64,000 nucleotides of DNA from Cyclina sinensis (Eukaryota; Mollusca; Bivalvia; Venerida; Veneridae), in contig JAAONU010000016.1 of assembly GCA_012932295.1 (NCBI GenBank), positions 18,753,530 to 18,817,529 on the forward strand. Direction: 5' to 3'. Position numbers and translations under genes: made by a program. Shown one piece after another: positions 36,594 through 47,446 of the stretch (position 1 is its first letter; the number at the start of each line of letters is the position of its first letter). The notes beneath the pieces are model-generated. The model was not told the DNA's origin and did not search any database. It worked only from the letters and a program-made list of their open reading frames with translations.

Positions 36594-37794
36594 GAAAAAC
36601 GTGGATAACGACCAGATCAGCATTGACTCGGCAGCACGACAATCGATGATAAACATATACATAAATTATGTCACTGTTGTTGGATTATATCTTTTTTAAT
36701 TCTTGGTTTCTTAGTTTTGATAACAAAGGCTGAATTTTAGATGAATTTTTGGAATTTGAATAAAAATTTAGGGATTTTGTAAAATTAAAAAAAAATGGGT
36801 CACCTGTGAGCTAAGAAATTATTGAACGGCTTAAATGTGTTTTGAGCTACTATTAATCTTCAAAGTAAAAGAAATTTCTAACCTTTAGTTTGTTGCAGAT
36901 GGACTTTTTGTACGGGTTAACAATTTTTATTGTGTGTATCTTCATTTTTTGTAGTATTTCTTATGATAGGCAAAATATCAGATATTGAGAAAATTAAAAT
37001 GAATTTAATTGTGAAAATAAGTTTTTCTTTTTTACGTCAGGCACTGGTGATTGTTGAATACTAAACAATGGAAGTAAATCATATACAATAATTCGTTGTA
37101 TTGACGTAAATATGATTAATACTCACTGACCATGTGAGTCGGTAAAATCATTCGAACATCCGGAAAAAAATAGCCAGTTTATCAAATTCCTTCACTTTAA
37201 ATTTTATTTCCATAACATAAAACGACATTTGAGCTACGAAAGTTGAAGGAAAATGCTGGGATCAAATAAATATAAAATGTTCTCTGCAGATTCAATATAT
37301 CGGTATTTGTTTTTACTTATTTTAATCTGTACATTAACTTATTTTTCAAATGAAAATTCAGTTTGATTTTTCCTTTTAATATGTAGAACGTTCAATTTTG
37401 AACAGCGACTCTTTCAACGTGTCAAATATGTTTATTAGAGCGAAATCAATGAAATCGGCATATTCCGTGCTGTTTAATAGCTGATATTGTTAGCAATTAA
37501 TGGCTACAATCGCCATTTCTTGCAATAGAATATTAGATTTTTCAGGGGAAGATAATCAGACATCCTAAAATGTACGATTGTTGCGGAACTTCAAAGGTTA
37601 CTGGTTATTTTTGTTCAAAATTAAAAGATTTATAAAATGATAGAACACGACATTTTTCTTTGAAGGCGATAATTTTAACAAAACGTGAGTGAAACACTGT
37701 TAAAATTTTTAAGGAAGTTACGTTAGTTTATACCAAATGTGTTTTAGTTCGATTGTGTAGGAAGCTTTTAGCTTATAGACACACTCTCGAATCC
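36594..37794. other. Gene-free stretch
   Basis: AT-rich. It belongs to the roughly 2 kb of copy A that is absent from copy B. Confidence 0.5.
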
Positions 37795-37945
37795 GTTCCT
37801 GGAACTAACCAGTACTAAGCAATGTGTGTTAAGTTTCTTGCTCAAGGAAACAACGTCATGCCCCTGACTGGGTTTGAACAAATGCGGCTAGCAATCCTTT
37901 GTGACTACTAATCCGACGCGTTAACCACTGGGCCACGCCGCCGAA
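37795..37945 (-). repeat. tRNA-derived SINE, minus strand
   Basis: The reverse strand reads GGCGGCGTGGCCCAGTGGTT followed by AACGCGTCGGATTAG (tRNA-like head with A box) and GTTCAAACCCAGTC (B box). The body contains CCTTGAGCAAGAAACTTAAC, the conserved core phrase of widespread metazoan SINEs. It lies in the part of copy A missing from copy B. Confidence 0.7.
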
Positions 37946-38711
37946 GTTACGTTGAATATGGGTAATTCATTCATAAGTTTTCTTTTGAACGATCACTACG
38001 TTTATATGTTATCAGCTTAGATTCAAATAAGTTTTTGATAAAGAAATCTTTAGCATCAAACATAGAGATTTGTCAACATCTAAGTAATTAACATTGATAA
38101 AATTAAAGATGAACGGCATTTTATATATATTTTTATGTATCAGAATTCTCGTAAATTAGTTTTTTAACAAAAAGTAAACATATTAAAACAATTTAATGGA
38201 TCGGAAAATACGTTGTAAAGCCGACTGACTAAAAACTAGCATCATATGAACATTCTTGTATCCTTGTCAAATAAACAAATATGGTAACAAGTTGAACCTT
38301 TGTCTTTGATTGTTTGAAAAATTAAATTTGCAAAATGGAAAAAATATATATGCAAAGGAACTGGAAACTGATTTTAATGTACTAGTAGTATATAAATATA
38401 CTTAAATAAAAAAAGAAACATGGTAATGGCACTTCAATTTTATTAGAAAAATCGGATATCATATATTGGATTGAGTGCCAGATACATTTTTTCCTTGCTT
38501 ATCCAAATCATTTTCATTTTAAGCAGAATAATAAGAAAACGTTACCTTTTGCCAAGAAGACAAGGGAAATTTTATAAGAGACCAGATAATAGTAAATAAT
38601 AGATATTTTTCGACTGATCATGCATTTTGCATTAAACTATCAATTATTGTCGGGCAATTATGTTTCAAATGCAAACAAAGTTGATTTTTGTACCCCAAAA
38701 TAGGAACAATA

Positions 38712-38807
38712 ATGTCGATTTGGGAGACGCTGTGTGTCGCATTCCTTATGCTGGTAGAACTTTTTAGTAATACAGAACGGTCTTACATGATACGGAATCA
38801 AATACAG
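38712..38807 (+). other. Signal-peptide-like open segment upstream of exon A3
   Basis: An ATG at 38712 opens MSIWETLCVAFLMLVELFSN, then a polar stretch ending RNQIQ. This resembles the CCAP leader (hydrophobic core, then a short segment ending in Gln with a CAG codon). However, the CAG is followed by TATATT, not GT, so no clean phase-0 donor exists; the nearest GT gives phase 2, which does not fit exon A3. It may be a leader damaged at its donor, or chance. The copy B counterpart (about 54177) has Leu to Pro in the core and an early stop. Confidence 0.25.
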
Positions 38808-39036
38808 TATATTTTAAGTGACTATATGTGGTCCAAACGCTTAACAGGAGAATTTTATCGTTTGAATGCTTTAGAATATCAAAATACTTACTATTCGATT
38901 AAAAATAGTAAGCTTTTAATGACACTGTCTTAAAACATTTTATAAAAAAGAAGTTTCTATCAACACAATATTCATTGTTATAAAAACTTGTGGGAATCAT
39001 CTACAGTCTGTGTCTTAAATATTTATGTCTTTGCAG

Positions 39037-39396
39037 GGGCAACATGAAAATTTTTCTACAAAAAGGAATGACGAATTGTTGGAACGAAATAAAGACGAGG
39101 AGAGAGGTATTATAAGTAATACGGGAGACGGTACTACGACCAGTGCAGAACACATGAATACAAAAGTGCCGCAGAAAAAGATTGAAGAGGAAGGATCTTT
39201 TAGTAATCCCTTCAACTACGCTTCTTACTTGCCAGGTGGGGGTCCGTGTCCCCTTAGAAACTGCCATAAGGAAAGACCGACTGGATCCAAGTCCTGTTAT
39301 TTGAAGTCAATATTTAATTTGGGTTTTCACAAGTTTTTGTTAGAAGTAACTGGTTTTTTCTCATTGTATTCTAATACTGCAAATAAAGCAGCCTGA
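39037..39396 (+). CDS. Loop-peptide terminal exon A3 (GGGPCPLRNCH motif)
   Basis: The exon opens in phase 0 after ATGTCTTTGCAG and is open for 119 codons. A hydrophilic spacer (GQHENFSTKRNDELLERNKD...) with a dibasic KR and a KK leads to YLPGGGPCPLRNCHKERP, followed by SKSC and a hydrophobic tail. The C-x4-C loop and the preceding GGGPCP correspond to exon A1. His follows the second Cys as in A1 and A2, but the Gly amide donor is replaced by Lys. Family unknown. Copy B has the acceptor but a one-base insertion about 16 bases in and then a deletion (54503-54538). A leader exon must lie upstream. Confidence 0.6.
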   Translation, partial: GQHENFSTKRNDELLERNKDEERGIISNTGDGTTTSAEHMNTKVPQKKIEEEGSFSNPFNYASYLPGGGPCPLRNCHKERPTGSKSCYLKSIFNLGFHKFLLEVTGFFSLYSNTANKAA

Positions 39397-41269
39397 TAAT
39401 TTTCATATCTTTTGTTCAAATTTTATTTATAAGGAACATCTTAGCTATGATAAATTTACCGAAGCTTGGTTTTATGTAGATATTTATGGTTAGATTATTT
39501 TAGAAGTCTGCTTCAAAAAAGATCCATGACACAATCAAACTAATTGTTAACTGAAGCGGCTTCTTATAGAAGTATAGTTGTAAAAATGTAATGTCGAACG
39601 ATTCTATGTAATGCAGTCATGTGATAGGCTCTAGAAAGGACTAAAGTATAGAAACGAGAGGAAAGTATTTTGTAACACCTTCAAACAATTCAAGTTTATA
39701 CCAAGTAAACGTTTATGTTCACAATGACTAAATTTCCAAACTAATAAACTAAAGTCTAAGTATAAAAAGTATACTTTAATGGCTCGTTCAAACACTCGTA
39801 GTACGGAGACCTGCATGATAAAACTGAAAACACTAAACATTTATTGGTCAGTCCTCCTTCAGAGCAACCAGCAAAAATAAAATATAGCGTATATAACATA
39901 CATGTTTTCGTCTGATACTTATTTCAGGACTTATTAACAACTTAAACTAACATTTAATTTCAAGAGGATGCAAAGCCATCAAAAATGCTTTAACACATGC
40001 CAAGTTGTACCACTCTCGCAAACAAAACAACAGTTTCAAAACATTAAAATCAAGGTAATTGGTCAACAACAGTAGAAATGAGTGTTCCTTATCACTTCTC
40101 CATAGGTCCCTTGTTTGAATTCCTTTTTTACAGATGTGTCACAGCAAACTGTTTTAACTGCATAAAAAAGAAAAACAAAAATAAGTTTACGTTTTTGAAA
40201 TTTTTTTACAGACGTGTAACAATTAGTTTGTGCATTAAAATAACGAAAAACAGGTTTTACGCAGTATCTCGAGTTGCTAGAAACGCAATTACACGTAAAC
40301 AAACCGTCAAGGAAATATAAATCAAGGCTTAAGTTTTTAAATACTCTTTAAGTCTCACATCTGTATGAATTTCAAAAATATTTGCCCTTGTGAGATTGAG
40401 TGCAGTCTTATAATCTATCATTATAAAACAACATTTTCTTAAGAAGTAGCGAGAAACAATTATTATTACTTATCTTTACAAAACAGCCCTTCTAAAAGAA
40501 GAAACATAAAAAACATTGTTATGATCTATCATAATAAAACCGAAATAGCTTAAAATAGTGAAAAATTTAGCACCACGGATTGTTCAACTCTTTTAAAGGT
40601 CTTTAACTGACAATGTCCGTAAAAGGTTAAGTAAAGTATCTCTGTATGTTAGAGAAATTAAATGTGGAGAAACTTAAATGATAACTTATTCTCAATAGCT
40701 CAATAAGTCATTAGATTTGGAACATTTGAAACTTTACTTTTGTACGAATATTGTTTAAGGTATTTAAATATAATCATGTTAGGTAATGATAAGTGCCAAG
40801 AATTGTGCAATCTATTAAAAAAATCAGAGGTGACTGTATTATGACCTTAATTACTAAGCAAGGTCAGTCATTGACAATTTTTGTATAATTACAGAATGTA
40901 ATGCTACATGGATGGTGTGGTCATTTTAATAACACTTTGTAAAAATAAAATCGGTAGAACTGTTTGATGCTTCCCTTGGTAGCACTAATACACAATTGAT
41001 GTATTTTTAAGTATTTTTCAAAGTATAAATTGTAGTAAAATTACTTCTATAAAATGAAAGTACAGCTATCACTGAATATGAAAATGATGCCTCCACAATA
41101 CAACCATGTCAGATGCAAAAGGGGAAAATATATAGTAGGAACTTCATAAGCAAGGTAGAGTTATAGGTCTGGTATACAACATTTCCTCGCAAAATTTTCA
41201 ATAAAATTTCTATCAATATAACAAAACGCGACAAAGCGTTATTATATTGGCATCATTTGTGCTAAATTA
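39397..41269. other. Gene-free stretch
   Basis: AT-rich and conserved in copy B, but with no supported gene. A small imperfect tandem duplication at about 40127-40262 repeats TTTTTTTACAG followed by A(T/C)GTGT. Confidence 0.5.
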
Positions 41270-42920
41270 TTTCAAAATCACTTGATGCATGATAAAAAAT
41301 GCAGAGTGGACACGAAATATGGACGACCTCTAGGGGTGACCTTGACCTTTGAGGTACGCAGCTGAGAGGTGTAAGCAACACATGTTTTCTACATTTTTAC
41401 CACTTGTGCCAACTTATTTCGAAATCTCTTCACGTTAGAAAAAGTTACAGAGTGGACACGAAAAATAGACGACCTCTGATCGTGACCTTGACCTTTGAAA
41501 TATGCAGTTGGGAGCTGTATGCAACATATGGTCTCTATGTGTTTTACATATTTGCCAAAATATTTTGAAATCTCTTTATGCATGACAAAGTAATAGCCCA
41601 AACAAGAAGTTGACTGACCAACCAAAAGACATGGTGATTTCTATGTACCCCCAAATTTCGTTTATGTGAGTATAAAAAGGGATTTTCGAGGTAATTAATA
41701 AGAATTGCCAAGAAGTGTTTTGATTCTCACTACTGCACTTTCTATCACATGATTTATCTATTGTTTTGAGTATCAAGCGTATACCTTGTACAGTTTTAAG
41801 TAATTCTCAAAAAAAATCATCAAAGATAATAAAGAAAGTTCGAAGTTGAGTTCGGTCAAGGACTTTGTTAAATATGTGAACATGAAGAATCCTTTAAAAG
41901 TTATTTAGTGAATTATTTGCTTTTCTATATAAGTCTATATAAATAAAATGACCCTGGGGGCCAAATTTAACCCCAGGGAGAAAATTTGAACAAGCTTTGT
42001 AAAAGTCAAGAATACATCTTAGTTCAATACAAAATATATTATACATAAAGAGGAGCCCTGAGACAGGGCTTACTATGACCCCAATAAACAATACTACATA
42101 TAAAATATCTGAGCTCAAGGGTATACAATTTCAGTCATGAAGATGTTCAAGTTCTCCTGATACATCTTTAAGTAAAACAAAAGAGTCAGACCATACAGAA
42201 ATAATCTGAACAGCCTTTGCAAAAAAAATACCTTAACAATGCTACAGACCAAATATATTAAGTCTAGAGCCTTAGGTTACTGACAAGAAAATGACTTTTA
42301 TTAGACACAAACACGAACTGTAGGGTTCAGTAAATATTCATCAAAGGGTTTTGAATAGTCTTGGCCTTTAAATGACACCACATTCAAGTCGCTTTTATAA
42401 TTTTAGAAATATGCTTAGGAGAAGCATTTTAACATTAACAAGGATTATAAAGGGAATAAGCTCAAAACTGTCAGCAGTTAGAGTTATAGTTCTTAAATCC
42501 TGCACATCCTGCTACTGTCCTCTATCAATGTGCCCAATATTTGTAAATGCCTTTCACAGTTTAACAGTTATGCCCCGGAAAAGCATGATAAACTAAGGGG
42601 GGTTAATGAGAAAACTAGACAAGATGAGATACAGTTCTTGTCCACTGAACTTAATCTCAATGTATTTTATCATTGTATAAAGTCAGAAGTAAATCACTTC
42701 ATTAAGTTTTGAGTTGGACAAAAACATCAACAATATATATCAAAAAAGAGATAACTGACAAGAAAGAGTAATAATTATTCAATACTGTACTTCATTTATA
42801 CAATCTTTATCAATTTCTTAATGTCCCTATTATCTTATGAAGTTTAAAATATATCTTCGTTTTGATTGAGTTATATTTCGGACAAAACCGGACAGACAAA
42901 TCGCCGACTATATGCTCACC
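41270..42920. repeat. Bivalve-type composite repeat with GACCTTGACCTTTGA blocks (copy A)
   Basis: Successive degenerate blocks contain GACCTTGACCTTTGA (about 41340 and 41480), then CCCTGGGGGCCAAATTTAAC and similar phrases, ending ACAAATCGCCGACTATATGC and CTCACCCTTTAAGAAGC. The same element occupies 56190-57690 in copy B, so it predates the duplication. Open frames inside it are not credible genes. Confidence 0.6.
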
Positions 42921-43157
42921 CTTTAAGAAGCATAAAAAATAATGTAAGACAGAGCACGGCCTTTTCAACATTCTGGGACGTAAGTCTGTAGAGACCAAGC
43001 ACAATGTGATATCGCTGTAAAGTATAAATGAGTGCATGTGATCACCGTGAGCTTGTCCCGGATTGTTTCTTTTTTCAACGTAACACGAATGACAGAGGAC
43101 TGAAAGCAGCATCATGGAACCAATTTTTAATTGTTTGTGTGGTTACTTGCATTTCAG

Positions 43158-43193
43158 TTGTATTTACCAACAGAAGACTTAATTGACCCGTGA
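43158..43193 (+). pseudogene. Short exon relic A4
   Basis: After acceptor TTGCATTTCAG, phase 0 gives LYLPTEDLIDP and then TGA. The copy B counterpart (57926-58012) stays open for 28 codons (LHLLTEDLIDTGRQYIG...). TEDLID resembles the pro-segment starts of the CCAP exon (PDALID) and exon A5 (SEDIID), so it may be a relic of the same exon family. The evidence is thin. Confidence 0.25.
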
Positions 43194-43883
43194 AGACAAT
43201 GCATCGATCGTGTGCACATGGTGTTGAACGTTCTCGTCATGCAAATACGCCACATTTCTGTAGGTTTTAAATCAGTTCCACATTTGTTCGAAGCTTGGTG
43301 ACATGTTTCAAATTCGTGCAACATTTCTCTGGCACATGCATACCTTAAACATACCGATCCAAACCATAATCTTTACCTCTCTTCCTCAAACATTGATTCG
43401 CTTTAATAACCAGTTTAACAAACGGCAAAATTATCTTTGCCAACGAATTGTTTGCATTTACGTCAAAATTTAATTTTTATGGGCTGTACAATTCCTGCGC
43501 TCTCTATGCTTGTAAAATCAATGCCAATGAAATCTGAAAAGCTCTGGTACATAACTAATAAATTTGCGTTTTATTTGTTTTTCTGTAGCCATACTAACAA
43601 GTTGCTTTTATGAAATTTTTAATAATATACATTTTAGACAATATCATACAAGTTTTCTAGGCCACAGCGCTTTTAGTAATATCTTCAGTGAATAGTCTAC
43701 AAGGGAAGAAAAGAAATGCTTGAATAAGTTAAAAGCCACAGTTCTGTGAATTCAGTTGAACGTCAGCCTCAGAAATGCACGTAACTTCTTTTACTCTATG
43801 TTTGAAATTTAAAGAAGGAATAGACAAACGAATAAATTTTCACGGCAAGTTATGTGTAATATTACACGCTCTTATTATTTCAG

Positions 43884-44000
43884 GTGACTGTAACTGAACA
43901 CTTTTCGGAAGACATTATTGATTACGAAAGTTGGATGAAAAATGACCATGACAAAATAACATCTCTTTCTGAAATTAACATTCTGCAACATCTCGTATAA
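43884..44000 (+). CDS. Small terminal exon A5
   Basis: It opens in phase 0 after CTTATTATTTCAG and encodes 38 residues (VTVTEHFSEDIIDYESWMKN...LQHLV) followed by stop, with AATAAA nine bases downstream (44009-44014). The acidic opening resembles the pro-segment at the start of the CCAP exon (PDALIDSRDY). There are no cysteines or dibasic sites, so it lacks a recognisable peptide. It could be a last exon of the cluster or a relic. Copy B is disrupted (58767-58823). Confidence 0.35.
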   Translation: MTVTEHFSEDIIDYESWMKNDHDKITSLSEINILQHLV

Positions 44001-44645
44001 AGATATGAAATAAAACGCAGTTGAGAAAACGGAGACTGGAAAAAATTAAGGACTTATAGCAGACAATACAATTTGTAGGCTAGTATTTATTGTGTGAAAA
44101 GAAAAATGGAAAACATGGTATCGTATGGTAGAAAAGGGCGTAAACGATGGTTCTTAGTAACAAATTAACATGCAATGCATAGATTTACAACTGTTGAGTA
44201 AAGTCGAAAAATGCTGCTCAGAAATACTGAAAATCGTATCAACACAAGTCTACATTTTTGTGACGATTTTAATTGTCTAGATAGACTAGATGCGGTCATT
44301 TTAAAGATCATGAAAGAAATACTTGTCATAAATCGGAACAGAATTTTAGCATCATAGACGCGAGGTCAGTGGTCGTTGGGTTAGAGAATCGGATTCACAA
44401 TTTCGAAAGTTGGTTTTATCCCAAAAGGGATTAGAGACTACAGTGCCTTTTGCGTTACATACCTTTGGTCGAGTTGAAACCAGAAAGCAGTCATCATCCC
44501 AATTAATGTGAAATAAATTGGCTTGAATAAAAACAAACATTGGATATAGATTTCTAAGGTAATAGTCATATATGATCACATTGGCCTTTTTCTGTACAAT
44601 AGCATTAGACAAATAAAAACATGTAACTTAATTCATATTTCACCT

Positions 44646-44695
44646 TTTATTTCAGAATGATTACATTGAAATATTTTGGAATTGTTGTCTTCCAT
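44646..44695 (-). other. 3'UTR exon and poly(A) signal of secreted-peptide gene A
   Basis: On the minus strand an acceptor (a run of T, then CAG) is followed by ATGGAAGACAACAATTCC and ends near an AATAAA (complement of 44646-44651). The matching segment in copy B is conserved, including acceptor and poly(A) signal (60820-60870). It would be joined to the donor just after the coding exon's stop. Confidence 0.5.
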
Positions 44696-44837
44696 CTGAA
44701 AAAAAAGGATATTTTTTAGAAAAGTTACAAAATATAACCAAACAACCGAAAAGTATTTCTACAACCATTTCTGCAATCTGTGTTGTGTACCCTGCCTCGA
44801 TTCCTTTTAGTTAATTTCACGTCTTGACCGGAAGTTA

Positions 44838-45095
44838 AAAAAAGAAAGAAAGAAAGACATGAACGACAGGAAAGAAAAAAGGAAAGAAAGAAAGAAAGAG
44901 TAAAAACGAATGGGCAAGATAGAGGATAATAAAAAAAGGACATGATTAAGATTAATGAAAAGTTTTTAAAAAAGAAAGAAAGAATAATAACGAATGGGCA
45001 AGACAGAGGATAATGGAAAAAAAGAACATGAATAAAATCAATAAAAAGCTTATAACAAAGAAAGGAAGGAAGGAAGGAAGGAAGGAAGGAAAGAA
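44838..45095. repeat. Purine-rich AAAG/GGAA microsatellite with a duplicated block
   Basis: Runs of GAAA and GGAA flank two copies of a block of about 100 bases containing ACGAATGGGCAAGA(T/C)AGAGG (near 44907 and 44989). It lies inside the putative 3'UTR intron of the minus-strand gene, next to its donor. Confidence 0.85.
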
Positions 45096-45112
45096 TAACT
45101 CACCAAAACTTA

Positions 45113-45352
45113 TTATCCAACGTAACGCCAAGGGTGATTGTGGGGAATCCAGCCGAGCAAATGACGGTGGCGTAATCTACCCAAGTACCAGATCTTAGGC
45201 CAGAATGGCGAGTAGTATGCTCCATGCATGTGACGTGACGGCCAACCTAAGTATCTGTATCCGAAAAGGCCAAGATACTGGGCATCATTCGGCGTAATTG
45301 AACACAAAAATAGTGTGCAGAGTAAAACGAGTGCAGCAGTTTTCGGTTTCAT
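45113..45352 (-). CDS. Small secreted aromatic/His-rich peptide, copy A
   Basis: The product is a 79-residue preprotein of unknown function. Residues 1-24 form a signal peptide (MKPKTAALVLLCTLFLCSIT, cleavage probably before QYLGLFG, giving pyroglutamate). The mature 55 residues have no Cys and are rich in Tyr, Trp, His, Arg, Gly and Pro, with YYSPFWP, IWYLGRLRHRH and GWIPHNH. The coding exon is preceded by an acceptor (GTTTCAG, 17 bases before the ATG) and followed after the stop by donor GTGAGT (exon end 45104); the 3'UTR continues at 44695. A donor CAG/GTAGGT at 45441/45440 and a TATA box at 45639-45647 complete the model. All of these, except a possible extra 5'UTR exon, recur in copy B. 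Composition suggests an extracellular structural, shell/periostracum or antimicrobial role; this is inference. Confidence 0.8.
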   Translation of the reverse strand: MKPKTAALVLLCTLFLCSITPNDAQYLGLFGYRYLGWPSRHMHGAYYSPFWPKIWYLGRLRHRHLLGWIPHNHPWRYVG

Positions 45353-45440
45353 TTTGCAGCGAAATTAAACTGAAACAAAAATTAGTGATAAAGTAAATGA
45401 CATTTGGAATAAAAAAAGATGTTGGAACCTCTAAACCTAC

Positions 45441-45502
45441 CTGTTTTAAAAAGAAAAGTTGTATTCTGTGCTTCTGCCAACATGTGAAAAAAATTACAAT
45501 TG
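45441..45502 (-). other. Putative 5'UTR exon of secreted-peptide gene A
   Basis: Acceptor AAAATTTTCAG (exon starts 45502) and donor AAAACAG/GTAGGT (exon ends 45441). The donor is conserved in copy B near 61468 but the acceptor is not clear there. A very short first exon ending CCAAAAG/GTATTC at 45587 may precede it. Confidence 0.4.
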
Positions 45503-45638
45503 CTGAAAATTTTCAAGTTAAAAAAATAGCAAAAAACGTATTAACAAAATTTAATTAAATATAAATATAAATTTACAAGAGAATACCTTTTGGCTGCAAA
45601 GATCCCCTCCGTGTGACAGGTTGTGATGGTTAAGAAGC

Positions 45639-45647
45639 TTTTATATA
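45639..45647 (-). promoter_or_regulatory. TATA box of secreted-peptide gene A
   Basis: The minus strand reads TATATAAAAGC. The copy B promoter has TATAAAAGC at 61941-61948. Both lie shortly before the conserved CTTTGCAGCCA transcript start region. Confidence 0.6.
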
Positions 45648-46055
45648 TGCATAAGACAACGTACACGATACTGATTATAATGAAGTATTAATTGCATTTT
45701 TTCTTTTTCTTCACTTATTATTTTTTTTAATGGTTGGTGTACATATAATTTATATTGTTGTCGTGTCGTGGCTCTGTTTGGTTTGACGGGAAACATTTAC
45801 AATTTACAGTGGTTTTTTTGTTGTTGTTGTTTTTTGTTTTCTGGTCTATAAAGATTGTAATTTAATAGACCCCTTTTTAATCTTGCAGGCGCAGTAAAAT
45901 GCATTTCACAAAGTCAGATCAATCAAGTTAAAAAAAAAATCAAAAGAATTACTTTTGTTAAATTTTATTGTCTTTGCATATTTGTCATCCAGTAGTTTAT
46001 TTCAGATAGATATTTGGCAATCTATGTAATGTTTGCGCATTAGTTAACAATAAGG

Positions 46056-46699
46056 TATATTAGTTTCAAGTGTCAAATTTTATTTAATATATTCTACTGG
46101 GCTATAAAGCCATTGGTGGCAAATATATACAAAATATATAGCGAATACTGCACATTAAGTGGAGAATGCCTGACAAGACTTTTTGACATATTAACACTTA
46201 GTACTGGTTTACATAATATAAAAATACATATTTCTAAAATATCATTTATATTTTGCCACAATCATAATTGTTAATTTATACATAATTTTGTAATAATGAA
46301 CTGTATTAATTTAAACATAAATTTATAATACTGAATCGTTTCTTTTTAAACAAAGCTTTAGAATTCTGTATATTAATAGATTTTTCTTCCTCGTTATTAT
46401 CAATATATAAACTGTATCTATATAATATTTTAGTGTTGAATACAACTCATTAAATTTATTGAAACGAATAAAAACAATAACTTGCACCCACAATCTTTCC
46501 ACTGGTAAGACTAGCAATTCGCTGATAGTACGTGTATGAAGACGTACTGTTGCAATACGCCAACCTTACAAAAACGAAACATAAGGCTGACAACAGCAAC
46601 ATTTCATGACATTAAAATCAAATACATCTGATCCATAAAAACAAACAAACAAACAACAAGAAATTGATACCTTAAATTAAATATTACTGCACTGATAAA
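46056..46699. other. Gene-free stretch after copy A
   Basis: AT-rich with no supported gene. Confidence 0.5.
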
Positions 46700-47345
46700 G
46701 ATACTTGATTTCTTGTATAAAAATGAAATAAGTACAAATAACCATTAGCATTTAACATTCTTTACACACATAATGATATTATAGATTATATTTTACTGTA
46801 GTACTATTGTATTTCTTAGTTCAAAAGCAAGACAGATGAATTTACCTATTCTTTAAAATTTCTGGTTCTTTATTATCTGTTATAAGTTGTACAAGTTTAA
46901 ACATACTAGAATGCTTCCAATATCTTTTATGTATATAATCTGATCTTAAATTATATTTAAAGAATATTCTAGTACGAAATGAAACTCTTCTACAGTGTTA
47001 CATATTGAACATTTTCTTTCATTAATGTGTTTAAAGGTTTTATCCATCAGCCTGATTCTATACGACGTCTGCGGGACGATAAACGTAATTTAAATAACGC
47101 TTTGATGTGTTTGTCTGAAGATTTTACATTCAAATACTTTTGAAATTTGAAGCTACTAATTGTTCTATAAAACAAAGCTCTTGGCGATTCTTCTATTATA
47201 CCAAGCTAATTTTTTAACAAAATTATCCTTTAGACGCTGTTTAACTTTGATAAGAAAAAGATCTAAATTTCCAGCATTTTGCTGTAAACATACTTTATAA
47301 AAATCCTTAAACATAATAATTTCTTAATATTTGGTCACCATTTTT
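46700..47345 (-). mobile_element. Non-LTR retrotransposon (LINE) 3' remnant
   Basis: Reverse-strand frames contain KLRLSSRRRRIESG followed, after a frameshift, by ERKCSICNTVEEFHFVLEYS. This is the LRLSS...I-E...C-x2-C...E-E/D-x-H-F arrangement near the C-terminus of LINE reverse-transcriptase proteins. Stops and frameshifts show it is dead and 5' truncated. Confidence 0.6.
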
Positions 47346-47446
47346 GTTTTCGGGGAACAGTTTCAAAATCATGTTTTATTTTTTGATAACTTCTATGTAT
47401 CTATATACTATACACACTGTTTAACAGTTTTATCCAATAGTTTATA

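Larger units (their letters stand above)
34755..46055. repeat. Segmental duplication, copy A
   Basis: Sequence from about 34755 (ATTTACCGTGCAAGGCTTAA) to about 46055 (ATGTTTGCGCATTAGTTAAC) aligns colinearly, with indels, to 51145-63750. Matching anchors recur throughout, for example TAAGAATACATTGCGTTTCC at about 35007 and 51359, and CTTTAGCATCAAACATAGAG at about 38049 and 53670. By eye most aligned stretches match at roughly four of five bases, so the duplication is old. Copy A keeps the peptide exons at 35116, 36279 and 39037. Confidence 0.9.

Noticed and set aside
39220..39280. CPLRNCHK in exon A3 resembles the conopressin/vasopressin ring (C-x2-RNC-x-K).
   Set aside because: There is no Gly amide donor at the right place, no neurophysin domain, and the paralogous exons A1 and A2 have different rings. 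Judged a coincidence of a C-x4-C loop.
40127..40262. Two acceptor-like TTTTTTTACAG sites followed by short frames.
   Set aside because: Part of a small tandem duplication; frames close within eight codons.
42372..43115. Frames of 74 and 101 codons.
   Set aside because: They lie in or beside the GACCTTGACCTTTGA composite repeat, and the copy B equivalents are not open.
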